DNA from: Corticicoccus populi
Lineage (GTDB): Bacteria; Bacillota; Bacilli; Staphylococcales; Salinicoccaceae
Direction: 5' to 3'
DNA length: 64,000 nt
NCBI RefSeq assembly: GCF_042686195.1
Contig: NZ_JBHUOQ010000005.1
Span: 186,001 to 250,000, forward strand
The translations under genes and the position numbers were made by a program. The notes under the pieces are model-generated. The model made no database searches. It saw nothing but the letters and a program-made list of their open reading frames with translations, and was not told the origin of the DNA. This document shows positions 40,527 through 49,326 of this stretch, one piece after another. Each line of letters opens with the position of its first letter. The first letter of the stretch is position 1.

Positions 40527-42461
40527 ATGGAATATAATCAACTTGCAAAAGAAATTATTGAACTTGTCGGCGGCAGGAAAAATGTAAACCGTGTCAGTCA
40601 CTGTATCACCCGGCTTCGTTTTGTTCTTAAAGACAATAGTAAAGCAGATAAGGAAGCACTTGAAAATCACGACGGTGTTGTCACTGTAAGAATCAGCGGT
40701 GGACAGTATCAGGTAGTTATCGGCAATCATGTGCCTGATGTCTACAAAGCAGTTGTACAGGAAGGAAATTTCGAAGCAGAAAAAGACGGCGAAGAAGATG
40801 CACAGGATGAGGAGGATAAAAAAGGGCCTTTATCACAGTTTATTGATATTATTTCAAACATCTTTCTTCCTGTTCTGCCTTTCCTTATGGCTACAGGGAT
40901 TATTAAAGGATTTAACTCCATGTTCCTTGCGTTCGGGTGGCTTTCTGAAACCAGTGGAACATATCAGATTCTAAATGTGATCGGCGACGGCTTCTTTACA
41001 TTCCTGCCGATTTTCCTCGGCTATTGTGCGATGAAACGCTTCGGCGGCACACCGTTCCTCGGGATGGCAATCGCAGCTGCCCTGGTACATCCGAATCTTG
41101 CAGGCATCAGTGACAGTGAACCTTATATGACACTGTTCAGCGGAACTATTCTGGAATCACCGATTCAAGTATCATTTCTCGGTATTCCAATTATTTTAAT
41201 GACATATACATCATCTGTAATTCCGATTATTCTGTCAGCCTATTTTGGTGCGAAAATCGAAAAATTCTTCAGCAGAGTTATTCCTCAAGTCATTAAATCT
41301 TTTATCGTTCCTATGCTGACTTTATTAGTTATTGTACCTTTAACATTTATTATTATCGGGCCGCTGTCTACATGGCTTGCACAAGGTCTCGGCGCATTAA
41401 TACAGTCATCGTATGAATTAGCACCTGTAGTTGCCGGACTGGTTGTCGGCGGCTTCTGGCAGGTCCTTGTCATTTTCGGCGTACACTGGGGAATTATCCC
41501 TATTTACTACAATAATCTCGCAGTACAGGGGTTTGATATGCTGGTTGCCATGACTTTTGCCGCATCCTTCGCACAGATTGGTGCAGTGCTTGCGGTCTGG
41601 ATTAAAACTAAAAACCAAAAATTGAAACGCTTAAGTTTCCCGGCTTTCATTTCCGGTTTCTTTGGTATTACAGAACCTGCCATTTACGGTGTGACATTGC
41701 CTTTAAAAACGCCGTTCGTGATGAGTTGTATCGGTTCCGCAGTCGGCGGTGCGATTATTGCTGTTACAGGCGCCGCACTATACAGTGCAGGACCTCTCGG
41801 AGTATTTAAAATACCAACTTATATTCATCCGGAACACGGCATTGACGGCGGATTTTACGGTATGCTCATCGCAATACTTATAGCTTTCGTAATCGCATTC
41901 CTGCTCACCTACTTTTTCGGTCAGATTAACAAACAGGCTGAAAAATCTGCATTAAAAGAAGACACAGATACTTTAAGTTCCGGAACAAAAACCTTATCCG
42001 CAGAAAATTTAAACAGTCCTTTAACAGGCGCTGTGATTCCACTTTCTGAAGTGCCGGATGAAGTGTTCAGCACAGGTGCTATGGGAAATGGTATCGGCAT
42101 ATCACCATCTGAAGGTAAAGTCTATGCCCCGGCAGACGGAACGGTGACGACATTGTTCAGAACAAAACACGCTGTCGGTATTACAACAAATCACGGTGCT
42201 GAAGTTTTAATTCACATTGGTATGGATACTGTAGAACTTGAAGGAGAACACTTCACTGCACATGTTGCTCAAGGTGATACAGTTAAGCAGGGTGATTTGC
42301 TGGTAGAGTTTGATATAACCGCAATTGAGGATGCCGGATATTCTGTCGTTACACCTGTGATTCTGACAAATACAAATGACTATGAAGAACTGGAAATTAC
42401 GACAAGTAACAGTGTAACCAATGAAGATTTTATTATTATTACAAAAGAGAAAAATAATTAG
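40527..42461 (+). CDS. bglP: Beta-glucoside PTS transporter, EIIBCA
   Basis: 644 residues. EIIB domain at the N-terminus with phosphocysteine Cys26 in SHCITRLRF; EIIC membrane domain about 105-470 with GITEPAIYGVTLP; EIIA (about 500-640) with EVLIHIGMDTVEL carrying the phosphohistidine. Imports and phosphorylates beta-glucosides. The ATG at 40527 is used: an ATG four bases earlier is followed by a stop within five codons. Control is by the RAT and cre elements upstream. Confidence 0.93.
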   Translation: MEYNQLAKEIIELVGGRKNVNRVSHCITRLRFVLKDNSKADKEALENHDGVVTVRISGGQYQVVIGNHVPDVYKAVVQEGNFEAEKDGEEDAQDEEDKKGPLSQFIDIISNIFLPVLPFLMATGIIKGFNSMFLAFGWLSETSGTYQILNVIGDGFFTFLPIFLGYCAMKRFGGTPFLGMAIAAALVHPNLAGISDSEPYMTLFSGTILESPIQVSFLGIPIILMTYTSSVIPIILSAYFGAKIEKFFSRVIPQVIKSFIVPMLTLLVIVPLTFIIIGPLSTWLAQGLGALIQSSYELAPVVAGLVVGGFWQVLVIFGVHWGIIPIYYNNLAVQGFDMLVAMTFAASFAQIGAVLAVWIKTKNQKLKRLSFPAFISGFFGITEPAIYGVTLPLKTPFVMSCIGSAVGGAIIAVTGAALYSAGPLGVFKIPTYIHPEHGIDGGFYGMLIAILIAFVIAFLLTYFFGQINKQAEKSALKEDTDTLSSGTKTLSAENLNSPLTGAVIPLSEVPDEVFSTGAMGNGIGISPSEGKVYAPADGTVTTLFRTKHAVGITTNHGAEVLIHIGMDTVELEGEHFTAHVAQGDTVKQGDLLVEFDITAIEDAGYSVVTPVILTNTNDYEELEITTSNSVTNEDFIIITKEKNN

Positions 42462-42471
42462 GAGGATCATT

Positions 42472-43914
42472 ATGACTGAAAACAAACAATTCCCGGAAGG
42501 GTTCTTATGGGGCGGCGCAACAGCCGCAAACCAAATTGAAGGAGCATACAAAGCTGACGGCAAAGGACTGACTAACGTTGATTTAATGCCGACAGGCAGT
42601 GACAGAATTACATTTGCCAAAGGAAACATCAACAGCCTGGATCTTCAGGATAAATACATGTATCCAAGCCATGAAGCGATTGACTTTTATCACACTTACA
42701 AAGAAGATATTAAACTGTTTGCCGAAATGGGCTTTAAAGTATTCCGTATGTCTATTTCATGGGCGCGTATTTTCCCAAATGGTGACGACAGTGAACCGAA
42801 TGAAAAAGGACTTCAGTTCTATGACGACGTGTTCGACGAATTAAAAAAATACGACATTGAACCACTCGTTTCTATTGCTCATTTTGATGTGCCGGTTGAA
42901 CTGATTAAAAATTACGACGGCTGGAAAAACCGTAAACTGATTGATTTCTTTGAAAAATATTCGATTACTTTATTCGAAAGATATAAAGATAAGGTTAAAT
43001 ACTGGATTACATTCAATGAGATTAATATGCTTCTTCACCTGTCATTTATGGGTGCAGGAATTACGATCAACGAGAATGAAGACCGTAACAGCGTCCTTTA
43101 TAATGCAGCACACCATCAGCTCGTCGCGAGTGCGAAAGCTGTCAAAGCGATGAAAGAAATTATCCCTGACGGACAAATCGGCTGCATGCTTGCAGCAGGC
43201 ATGTTTTATCCGTATACACCGGCGCCTGACGATATATTTAAAGCGATGGATAAGGACAGAGAATCTTATTTCTTTATCGATGTTCAGGCACGCGGAGAAT
43301 ATCCGGGCTACGCGAAACGTTTCTTAAAGGAGAACAATATCACACTTGATATCACTGAAGATGACAAAAAAGTATTAAAAGAAAACACTGTCGATTTCAT
43401 TTCATACAGCTATTATTCCAGCCGTACAACAAGTGCAGATCCTGAAGTATTAAAAGATATGACTGCCGGAAATGTCTTTGGATCAATCAAAAACCCTTAT
43501 ACAGAAGTGAGTGAATGGGGATGGACTATTGATCCAAAAGGCTTCAGAATCACAACCAACCAGCTTTGGGACAGATATCAGAAACCCTTGTTTGTTGTAG
43601 AGAACGGTCTCGGTGCAGTAGATACTGTAAACCCGGACGGCAGTATCGATGATGATTACAGAATTGATTATTTGAATCAGCATTTACACGAACTTCGTGA
43701 AGCCATTGAAGACGGCTGTGAAGTCATCGGTTACACAAGCTGGGGACCGATAGACCTTGTCAGTGCATCCACAGGTGAGATGAAAAAACGCTACGGCTTT
43801 ATCTATGTGGATAAAGACAATGAAGGCAACGGTACACTAAAAAGAAGCAAGAAAAAAAGTTTTGACTGGTATAAAAATGTTATCGCTACAAACGGCGGAA
43901 GTATAAAATCGTAA
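42472..43914 (+). CDS. bglA: 6-phospho-beta-glucosidase, GH1 family
   Basis: 480 residues. Cytoplasmic GH1 enzyme that splits the phosphorylated beta-glucosides delivered by BglP. Seen: N-terminal FPEGFLWGGATAANQIEGAY, acid/base Glu in YWITFNEINMLLH, nucleophile Glu in FVVENGLGAVD and the phosphate-binding region near KKSFDWYK at the end. The ATG at 42472 follows AGGAGG; a longer in-frame frame starts inside bglP but has no ribosome site. Confidence 0.95.
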   Translation: MTENKQFPEGFLWGGATAANQIEGAYKADGKGLTNVDLMPTGSDRITFAKGNINSLDLQDKYMYPSHEAIDFYHTYKEDIKLFAEMGFKVFRMSISWARIFPNGDDSEPNEKGLQFYDDVFDELKKYDIEPLVSIAHFDVPVELIKNYDGWKNRKLIDFFEKYSITLFERYKDKVKYWITFNEINMLLHLSFMGAGITINENEDRNSVLYNAAHHQLVASAKAVKAMKEIIPDGQIGCMLAAGMFYPYTPAPDDIFKAMDKDRESYFFIDVQARGEYPGYAKRFLKENNITLDITEDDKKVLKENTVDFISYSYYSSRTTSADPEVLKDMTAGNVFGSIKNPYTEVSEWGWTIDPKGFRITTNQLWDRYQKPLFVVENGLGAVDTVNPDGSIDDDYRIDYLNQHLHELREAIEDGCEVIGYTSWGPIDLVSASTGEMKKRYGFIYVDKDNEGNGTLKRSKKKSFDWYKNVIATNGGSIKS

Positions 43915-43951
43915 ATTTGAATTACTTTTAATCATTTAAAATACTCACTTC

Positions 43952-43993
43952 AAAAGAGCAGAAATTCAATTCCAAATGAATCTCTGCTCTTTT
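43952..43993 (+). terminator. Terminator of the bgl operon
   Basis: AAAAGAGCAGA-ATTCA / TGAAT-TCTGCTCTTTT hairpin with an AT loop and T tail. Confidence 0.85.
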
Positions 43994-44045
43994 ACTTATC
44001 CCGGACCATAAAAATTAACTGTATTTTGAAGGCAGTATTAAACAA

Positions 44046-44076
44046 AGTAATCCATACTGACGTTTAAACCGTATAT
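44046..44076 (+). promoter_or_regulatory. Candidate ECF-sigma promoter of the sortase gene
   Basis: AGTAATCCAT (44046-44055), 14 bases, CGTATAT (44070-44076), ending 36 bases before the sortase ATG. The same two words at the same spacing occur upstream of the surface-protein gene at 46247-46277 while the 14 bases between differ. A CGT-type -10 with about 16 bp spacing to an AATCC -35 is the form of ECF promoters. Confidence 0.65.
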
Positions 44077-44112
44077 TATATAATTAATTTAACTGGAAGG
44101 TTGGGGATAATT

Positions 44113-44775
44113 ATGAAAATTTTCTTTTCGCTTATAATTATAGTTATTATGTCATCCTGTAGTAATGAAAATTCAGATGAGCCACATGAAGCATCACCGA
44201 GAGAAAATATACAGATTTCGGACGAAAACAACAGTAATCTGGATGACAAAGACAGTAATCCGGACGAAGATAACAACGTTTCTTCTCAGGAAAATAAAAC
44301 ACCAGTTGACATTATAAAAGATGAGCGTAACGGGCTGATTCCTGACAGAATTGTCATTCCAGCTATTAATGTAGATGCCGACGTTCTACATTTAGGGCTT
44401 GAGGAAAATGGAGAAATGTCAGTACCGGAGTCCATTCATGAAACATCATGGTTTGAACCGGGATATAGCGTGGGTGCACCCGGCAACTCTGTTATTGCCG
44501 GACATGTTGATGACCAGGTAACACCCGGAGTGTTTTACGACCTGCATCTGCTTGAACCTGGAGATGTTATTGAAGTGTATGACAACAACAATAATATGTT
44601 AGCCTTTGAAGTCGTTGATAAGTCACTTTATAATGCAGATGATGCACCTGTTGATAAAATATTTGGATATTCACATAGAAGTAATTTAAATTTAATCACT
44701 TGTGAAGGCCCTTGGATTGATGAAATAGAGGGTACACCAAACCGATGGGTAGTTTATTCGGAGCTTATAGAATAA
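44113..44775 (+). CDS. Class F-like sortase with a lipobox-like N-terminus
   Basis: 220 residues. Sortase domain about 75-220 with the catalytic triad visible: His131 in VIAGHVDDQ, Cys197 in LNLITCEGPW and Arg211 in PNRWVVYSEL. The short motif spacing and LITC fit class F. N-terminal hydrophobic segment with Cys16 in VIMSSC, either a membrane anchor or a lipoprotein signal, then a long acidic Asn/Asp/Ser linker (17-70). Expected to act on the outer membrane face, joining surface proteins to the wall. The ATG at 44113 is chosen over an in-frame TTG at 44101. An ECF sigma gene follows by 72 bases; a possible substrate is encoded 1.5 kb downstream. Confidence 0.85.
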   Translation: MKIFFSLIIIVIMSSCSNENSDEPHEASPRENIQISDENNSNLDDKDSNPDEDNNVSSQENKTPVDIIKDERNGLIPDRIVIPAINVDADVLHLGLEENGEMSVPESIHETSWFEPGYSVGAPGNSVIAGHVDDQVTPGVFYDLHLLEPGDVIEVYDNNNNMLAFEVVDKSLYNADDAPVDKIFGYSHRSNLNLITCEGPWIDEIEGTPNRWVVYSELIE

Positions 44776-44847
44776 TATAAAATTCCCTAATAAATTATTT
44801 TATACGTTATAATTATTGAAGAATAAATAATTTATGGAGCGTGGTGT

Positions 44848-45429
44848 ATGGTACAAACTGATGAGAAACTGTATGAAATGGTAGAGCTCCGTGATAAAGA
44901 AGCCTTTAAAACACTCTATCGGAAATATGAAAAATTATTGTTTTCTTACGCTTACAAAATGACCTCTGATACCTCAATTTCAGAAGAAGTCGTGCAGGAT
45001 GTTTTTATGAAAGTATGGCAGAAAAAAGGTGCATTTAAACCTGATAAAGGCCGTCTCTCTACCTGGTTGATTACACTAACAAGAAATTCTGTAGTAGATC
45101 AACTCCGAAAAAAGAAAGTTGATTTCTCAGAATATGAGGAACGTGATTCCATGACTGAATCAGACAAAAATGCTGAGTCACCTACTGAATCAAAAGTCAT
45201 ACAAAATGAAGATTCACATATCATTTCTACTGCACTAAAAAACTTAAGCACTGAGCAGCAGCAAATGATTGAACTATTTTATTTTAGAGCACTAACACAG
45301 TCACAAATATCAAATGAACTCAACCTTCCACTTGGAACGGTCAAAAGCAGGCTCAGGCTGGCGTTAAAACATTTGAAGAAACATATTAAAACTAATCAGG
45401 AAGGGGGCATTCAGAATGACAATGCATAA
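44848..45429 (+). CDS. ECF-type RNA polymerase sigma factor
   Basis: 193 residues. Sigma region 2 about 20-90 (FKTLYRKYEKLLFSYAYKMT, EEVVQDVFMKVWQKKGAF, STWLITLTRNSVVDQLRKKK) and region 4 about 125-185 (LSTEQQQMIELFYFRALTQSQIS, LPLGTVKSRLRLALKHLKK). Typical length. Most like the SigK-type ECF group paired with RskA anti-sigma factors. Overlaps the anti-sigma gene by 14 bases. It probably reads the motif shared by the sortase and surface-protein promoters; a weaker AATTCCC...CGTTATA word also precedes this gene. Confidence 0.93.
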   Translation: MVQTDEKLYEMVELRDKEAFKTLYRKYEKLLFSYAYKMTSDTSISEEVVQDVFMKVWQKKGAFKPDKGRLSTWLITLTRNSVVDQLRKKKVDFSEYEERDSMTESDKNAESPTESKVIQNEDSHIISTALKNLSTEQQQMIELFYFRALTQSQISNELNLPLGTVKSRLRLALKHLKKHIKTNQEGGIQNDNA

Positions 45430-46141
45430 CAGTCACATTAATGTTTTTGATTATTTTAATGGTCATTTAAATAAAGAAGAACGTGAAGCTTTTGAAAAGC
45501 ATTTAAACGAATGCCCGGAATGCAGAGAACTTCTTGATGAGCTTCACGAATTAAATCACATATCCATCCAGGATGTTGAATTGGTTGAACCGCCAGAAGG
45601 CATGGAAGACCGGATTTTAACCTCTATTTTCGATGATGTCGATGAAAATGAAACTGCTTTACCGCAAGATAATATAGTCGAAAATACCAGAAACAAAAAA
45701 ATGTTTAACCGGGGATGGATAATCGGTCTTGCAGCCGCGCTTCTTCTGTCACTCGCCGGGAATGCCTACTTTATGTTTTCAAGCAGTACACTTGATGATA
45801 ATGTAATAGAAGTCATTAATATTCAATCAGAAGAACAGGAAGAAATGCATGCTGAAGTTGAACTCCATCAGCTGGATAACGGGCGTCAGGCTGTTTCAGT
45901 AGATGCCTATAATTTCACAAATTTAGAACCTGGACAAGTATATCAATTATGGCTGATTAAAGATGATGCACCTCATCGTGCAGGTACATTAGTACCAAAT
46001 GACGAGGGTGAAGTCACTATTCTTTACACTCTGGGTGATGATGTAGAAGATGTCGACTGGGACCAGCTTGCTGTGACCATAGAAACTTCGCCGCACCACT
46101 CACTGCCTGAAGGTGATATTATCATGAGTTCAGAGATGTAG
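45416..46141 (+). CDS. Anti-sigma factor with zinc-finger and RskA-type domains
   Basis: 241 residues. N-terminal anti-sigma domain with HxxxCxxC zinc motif (His29, Cys33, Cys36 in KHLNECPECREL), one transmembrane segment about 100-121 (GWIIGLAAALLLSLAGNAYFMF), and an extracellular RskA-like domain (about 125-240) with VYQLWLIKDDAPHRAGTL. It should hold the ECF factor at the membrane until a signal releases it. GAAGGGGG precedes the ATG, which lies inside the sigma gene. Confidence 0.9.
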   Translation: MTMHNSHINVFDYFNGHLNKEEREAFEKHLNECPECRELLDELHELNHISIQDVELVEPPEGMEDRILTSIFDDVDENETALPQDNIVENTRNKKMFNRGWIIGLAAALLLSLAGNAYFMFSSSTLDDNVIEVINIQSEEQEEMHAEVELHQLDNGRQAVSVDAYNFTNLEPGQVYQLWLIKDDAPHRAGTLVPNDEGEVTILYTLGDDVEDVDWDQLAVTIETSPHHSLPEGDIIMSSEM

Positions 46142-46246
46142 TACCCTTCATAAAATAACCAAATATATATTTTTAAGAGAAGTTAATTCAATTAGCTTCT
46201 CTTTTTTTCTTCTAATAAATCACACTTAATTATTTTTTTAAAATTT

Positions 46247-46277
46247 AGTAATCCATTTCTGAACTTCATGCGTATAT
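46247..46277 (+). promoter_or_regulatory. Candidate ECF-sigma promoter of the surface-protein gene
   Basis: AGTAATCCAT (46247-46256), 14 bases, CGTATAT (46271-46277), ending 28 bases before the ATG at 46306. Identical in both boxes and in spacing to the motif at 44046-44076. Confidence 0.65.
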
Positions 46278-46305
46278 CTAGTATAAAGCAAAAGGAGATG
46301 GAAAT

Positions 46306-47646
46306 ATGGACTACAAAAAATTCTTAACTTTACCACTGGTAACAACACTGCTGTTTGTAAATTCAGGTGTTGCATCAGCTGATTCACACCATGAGATGGA
46401 TGAATTGAACATTCAAACCGAAGCAATTGAATTACGTACTTCACTTGATCACCTTTTAACTGAACATGCATTTTTGGCGATTGAAGTGATGAAGAATGGC
46501 GCTGACGGCTCCGAAGATTTTGAAAGCTCCGTCAATGCATTAAATGCAAATACAGAAGAATTATCTTCTGCAATTGCAGGTGTTTACGGTGAAGACGCTG
46601 GAAACTCATTTAATGAAATGTGGACGAATCATATTGGATTTTTTGTTGATTATGTCGTTGCAGTCACAGAAGAAGATGAAGCTGGACAAGAAGAAGCTTT
46701 AGAAGCACTGGGTAAATATAGAGAAGATTTTTCACAATTCCTTGAAACTGCAACCGAAGAACGTTTAGAAGCCGAAGCTTTAGCAGAAGGACTGCAAATG
46801 CATGTTGACCAATTGGTTGGTGCTTTTGATGCATATGTCATGGGAGACTATGAAACAAGCTATAATTATGAGCGTGAAGCAATTCATCATATGCTGATGG
46901 TTTCAAAAGGACTTTCCACTGCAATTACTGAACAGTTTCCTGAGGAATTCAATCATACCCAAGCAGTAACACCTGCCTCTGATTTACGAAGTGAACTTAA
47001 CTACCTGTTTACTGAACATGCCGGTTTTGCTGTTATCGCAATGCAGAATGGTATTGATGGTGCTGAAGATTTCGAAGCATCAGCCATGGCATTAGATCAA
47101 AATACTGAAGACCTTACAGCTGCAGTTGAAGATGTGTACGGTCCTGAGGGTGCAGAGCAATTTAACACATTATGGAGTGATCATATCGGTTATTTCGTTG
47201 ATTATGTGAACGCCACTGCAGAAGAAGATGAAGCAGGGAAAGAAGAAGCTTTAGAAAACCTCGCTGATTACCAGGATGAGTTTTCTACTTTTATGGACAC
47301 TGCTACTGAAGGAAATTTCGCTAAAGACGATCTTGCAGAAGGACTCGGAATGCATGTGGATCAGTTAATCAATGCTTTCGAAGCATACAACTCAGGTGAC
47401 TATGCAACTGCATACGATCTAACACGTGAGGCATATCACCACATGCTCGGACCGGCAGAAGGACTTACAAACGCAATTGTGATGCAGTACCCTGAAATGT
47501 TTGAATCTAATATGCCTGATGAGATGCCGAACACAGCTGTAAACAACGATAATAATTATTCATTAATCATATTAATAATGGCTGGTATTGTTGCTGCAGG
47601 TGCCATTGTTATTACCCAAAAAAGAAGAAACCAAAAAGTAAAATAG
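46306..47646 (+). CDS. Duplicated His-rich helical surface protein with LPXTG-like sorting signal
   Basis: 446 residues. Signal peptide 1-25 (VASA cleavage). Two copies of a ~184-residue helical unit follow, about 42-215 and 226-400. Five histidines recur at the same offset of 184: His54, 109, 166, 194, 195 and His238, 293, 350, 378, 379, in TEHA, HIGFF/HIGYF, MHVDQL and HHM. This suggests a metal- or haem-binding four-helix bundle per unit. The C-terminus has MPNTA (407-411), a polar stretch, a hydrophobic helix (YSLIILIMAGIVAAGAIVI) and a basic tail, the order of an LPXTG sorting signal. The family is not one I can name with certainty. It shares a promoter motif with the sortase gene. A strong AAAAGGAG site is present. 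Confidence 0.82.
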   Translation: MDYKKFLTLPLVTTLLFVNSGVASADSHHEMDELNIQTEAIELRTSLDHLLTEHAFLAIEVMKNGADGSEDFESSVNALNANTEELSSAIAGVYGEDAGNSFNEMWTNHIGFFVDYVVAVTEEDEAGQEEALEALGKYREDFSQFLETATEERLEAEALAEGLQMHVDQLVGAFDAYVMGDYETSYNYEREAIHHMLMVSKGLSTAITEQFPEEFNHTQAVTPASDLRSELNYLFTEHAGFAVIAMQNGIDGAEDFEASAMALDQNTEDLTAAVEDVYGPEGAEQFNTLWSDHIGYFVDYVNATAEEDEAGKEEALENLADYQDEFSTFMDTATEGNFAKDDLAEGLGMHVDQLINAFEAYNSGDYATAYDLTREAYHHMLGPAEGLTNAIVMQYPEMFESNMPDEMPNTAVNNDNNYSLIILIMAGIVAAGAIVITQKRRNQKVK

Positions 47647-47716
47647 CTCTCTGACACAGAATATCCGTTAAAGTACCGTTCATGGGGTTGAGACATACCC
47701 ACTGACTTCCAAACCC

Positions 47717-47763
47717 AAAACCTGCGCCGCACTTGAGAATGTTCAAGTGCGGCACAGGTTTTA
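47717..47763. terminator. Strong hairpin between convergent units
   Basis: AAAACCTG-cg-CCGCACTTGA pairs with TCAAGTGCGG-ca-CAGGTTTT around a 6-nt loop. The T tail is short on both sides, but the stem is long. It separates the surface-protein gene from aldH. Confidence 0.82.
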
Positions 47764-47840
47764 TTCCTTTCAGATGAAAGGTATATTCTACTTTTATATA
47801 ACGCCTGATTTCAGTACATCCATAATATTGAACCTTATAA

Positions 47841-49202
47841 TCAGCGGAGAAACCATTTGAAAATTAAATGTTTCTTTTTAGAGTACGGTGCTGTAGTCAA
47901 ACGGGCACCTCCAAAGAACCATGTACGCATAACTGACTTCTGATTAGAAAAGGCCTCTATACTGTATTTACCGTGGAACTGGCCCATTCCAGAACTCCCG
48001 ACACCGCCAAAAGGAATATGTTGATTAACCACCTGCAAAATCACGTCGTTAATCATTGCACCGCCTGAGGGTATGTTTGAAATAATTTCTTCTGCTTTTT
48101 TTCGCTTACCTGAAAATACATAACAGGCGAGCGGCTTTGGATTTTTCGAAATCATATCGTACATTTCATCAATTGATTCATAACCGATAACGGGCAGTAT
48201 CGGACCAAATATTTCTTCCTCCATTGCTTTAGAATCAATTGATGTGATATCTAAAATTGTCGGTTCAATAAATGTCCCCGAACGTTTCCCACCGTAAGCA
48301 ATATCTTTTTTATGTGCTTGAATAATACTATGCAGACGGTCTGCATGGCTCAAAGTCACAATTCTTCCGTAATCTTTTGAATGTACTGCATTTTCACCAT
48401 ACAGCATCTTAATCTCGGTTATCATTGCTTCTATCAGAGATTGTTTTAATTTATCTGGTACTAAACAGTAATCTGGTGCAATACAGACTTGGCCTGCATT
48501 TAAGAGTTTCCCCCATATGATTCGTTTGGCCGCCCACTTAATATCGGATGTTTCACACACGATGACCGGACTTTTACCGCCAAGCTCAAGAAGCACAGGA
48601 GTGAGATGCTTTGATGCTGACTCCATGACAATCTTCCCGACTCTCGGGCTGCCTGTAAAGAAGATAAAGTCAAAATGCTGTTCTAATAATTCCGTGGTCG
48701 TTTCTGCTCCACCTATCACAACAGACACATATTCATCAGAAAAAGCTGTATCAATGATTTCACGGATGACATTACTGATATTAGGTGTGAGTTCAGAGGG
48801 TTTTACAACTGCTGTATTCCCTGAAGCAATAGCGCCTATCAACGGTTCGAACACAGATAAAAACGGATAGTTAAACGGTCCAATAATCAAAACGGTACCA
48901 TAAGGCTCATAAACTGTATAACTGCTTCTTCCGAAAAGAAAGAAAGGTGTCTTTTTCTTTACTGGTTTAATCCAACCGTCCAGGGACTTAATAGTGTCTC
49001 TGATATTTTTTTTAATAAGTCCCGTTTCTGTAAGCATTGTTTCGAATCTGCTTTTACGTAGATCACTTTCAAAAGCGCTATAAAGTTCTCTCTCATGGGT
49101 TTTAATCGCTTTTAAAAGTCCACGCAGCTGTTTTTTCCTCCATGCAGCCGGCAGTGTCTGTCCTGTTTGAAAGAAAATTCTCTGACTCTCTGTTATTGTC
49201 AT
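47841..49202 (-). CDS. aldH: Aldehyde dehydrogenase of the carotenoid pathway
   Basis: 453 residues, ALDH superfamily. Seen: FNYPFLSVFEPLIGAIASGNTAVVKPSE, FFTGSPRVGKIVME, catalytic Glu in LLELGGKSPVIV and catalytic Cys in NAGQVCIAPDYCLV. The hydrophobic C-terminus (LIFKWFLR) may touch the membrane. In S. aureus the corresponding 4,4'-diaponeurosporenal dehydrogenase AldH oxidises the CrtP product, but its gene is far from crtOPQMN; here it ends the crt operon. The ATG before TITESQ has GGGAGG upstream and is preferred over a start 21 bases earlier. Confidence 0.85.
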   Translation of the reverse strand: MTITESQRIFFQTGQTLPAAWRKKQLRGLLKAIKTHERELYSAFESDLRKSRFETMLTETGLIKKNIRDTIKSLDGWIKPVKKKTPFFLFGRSSYTVYEPYGTVLIIGPFNYPFLSVFEPLIGAIASGNTAVVKPSELTPNISNVIREIIDTAFSDEYVSVVIGGAETTTELLEQHFDFIFFTGSPRVGKIVMESASKHLTPVLLELGGKSPVIVCETSDIKWAAKRIIWGKLLNAGQVCIAPDYCLVPDKLKQSLIEAMITEIKMLYGENAVHSKDYGRIVTLSHADRLHSIIQAHKKDIAYGGKRSGTFIEPTILDITSIDSKAMEEEIFGPILPVIGYESIDEMYDMISKNPKPLACYVFSGKRKKAEEIISNIPSGGAMINDVILQVVNQHIPFGGVGSSGMGQFHGKYSIEAFSNQKSVMRTWFFGGARLTTAPYSKKKHLIFKWFLR

Positions 49203-49326
49203 AATGAACGGCCTCCCTGCCATGAAATTCTAATGATCGGTCAAATTATTTTATGTCAGTAACCCTCTGTTCATTCACAACCGTTTCATGAAAGAATGAC
49301 TTATTACAGAAATGCATTCATAAAAT

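Noticed and set aside
47670..47716. GGGGTTGAGACATACCC-like word resembling staphylococcal intergenic repeats
   Set aside because: No second copy was found in the window, so a repeat family cannot be supported.
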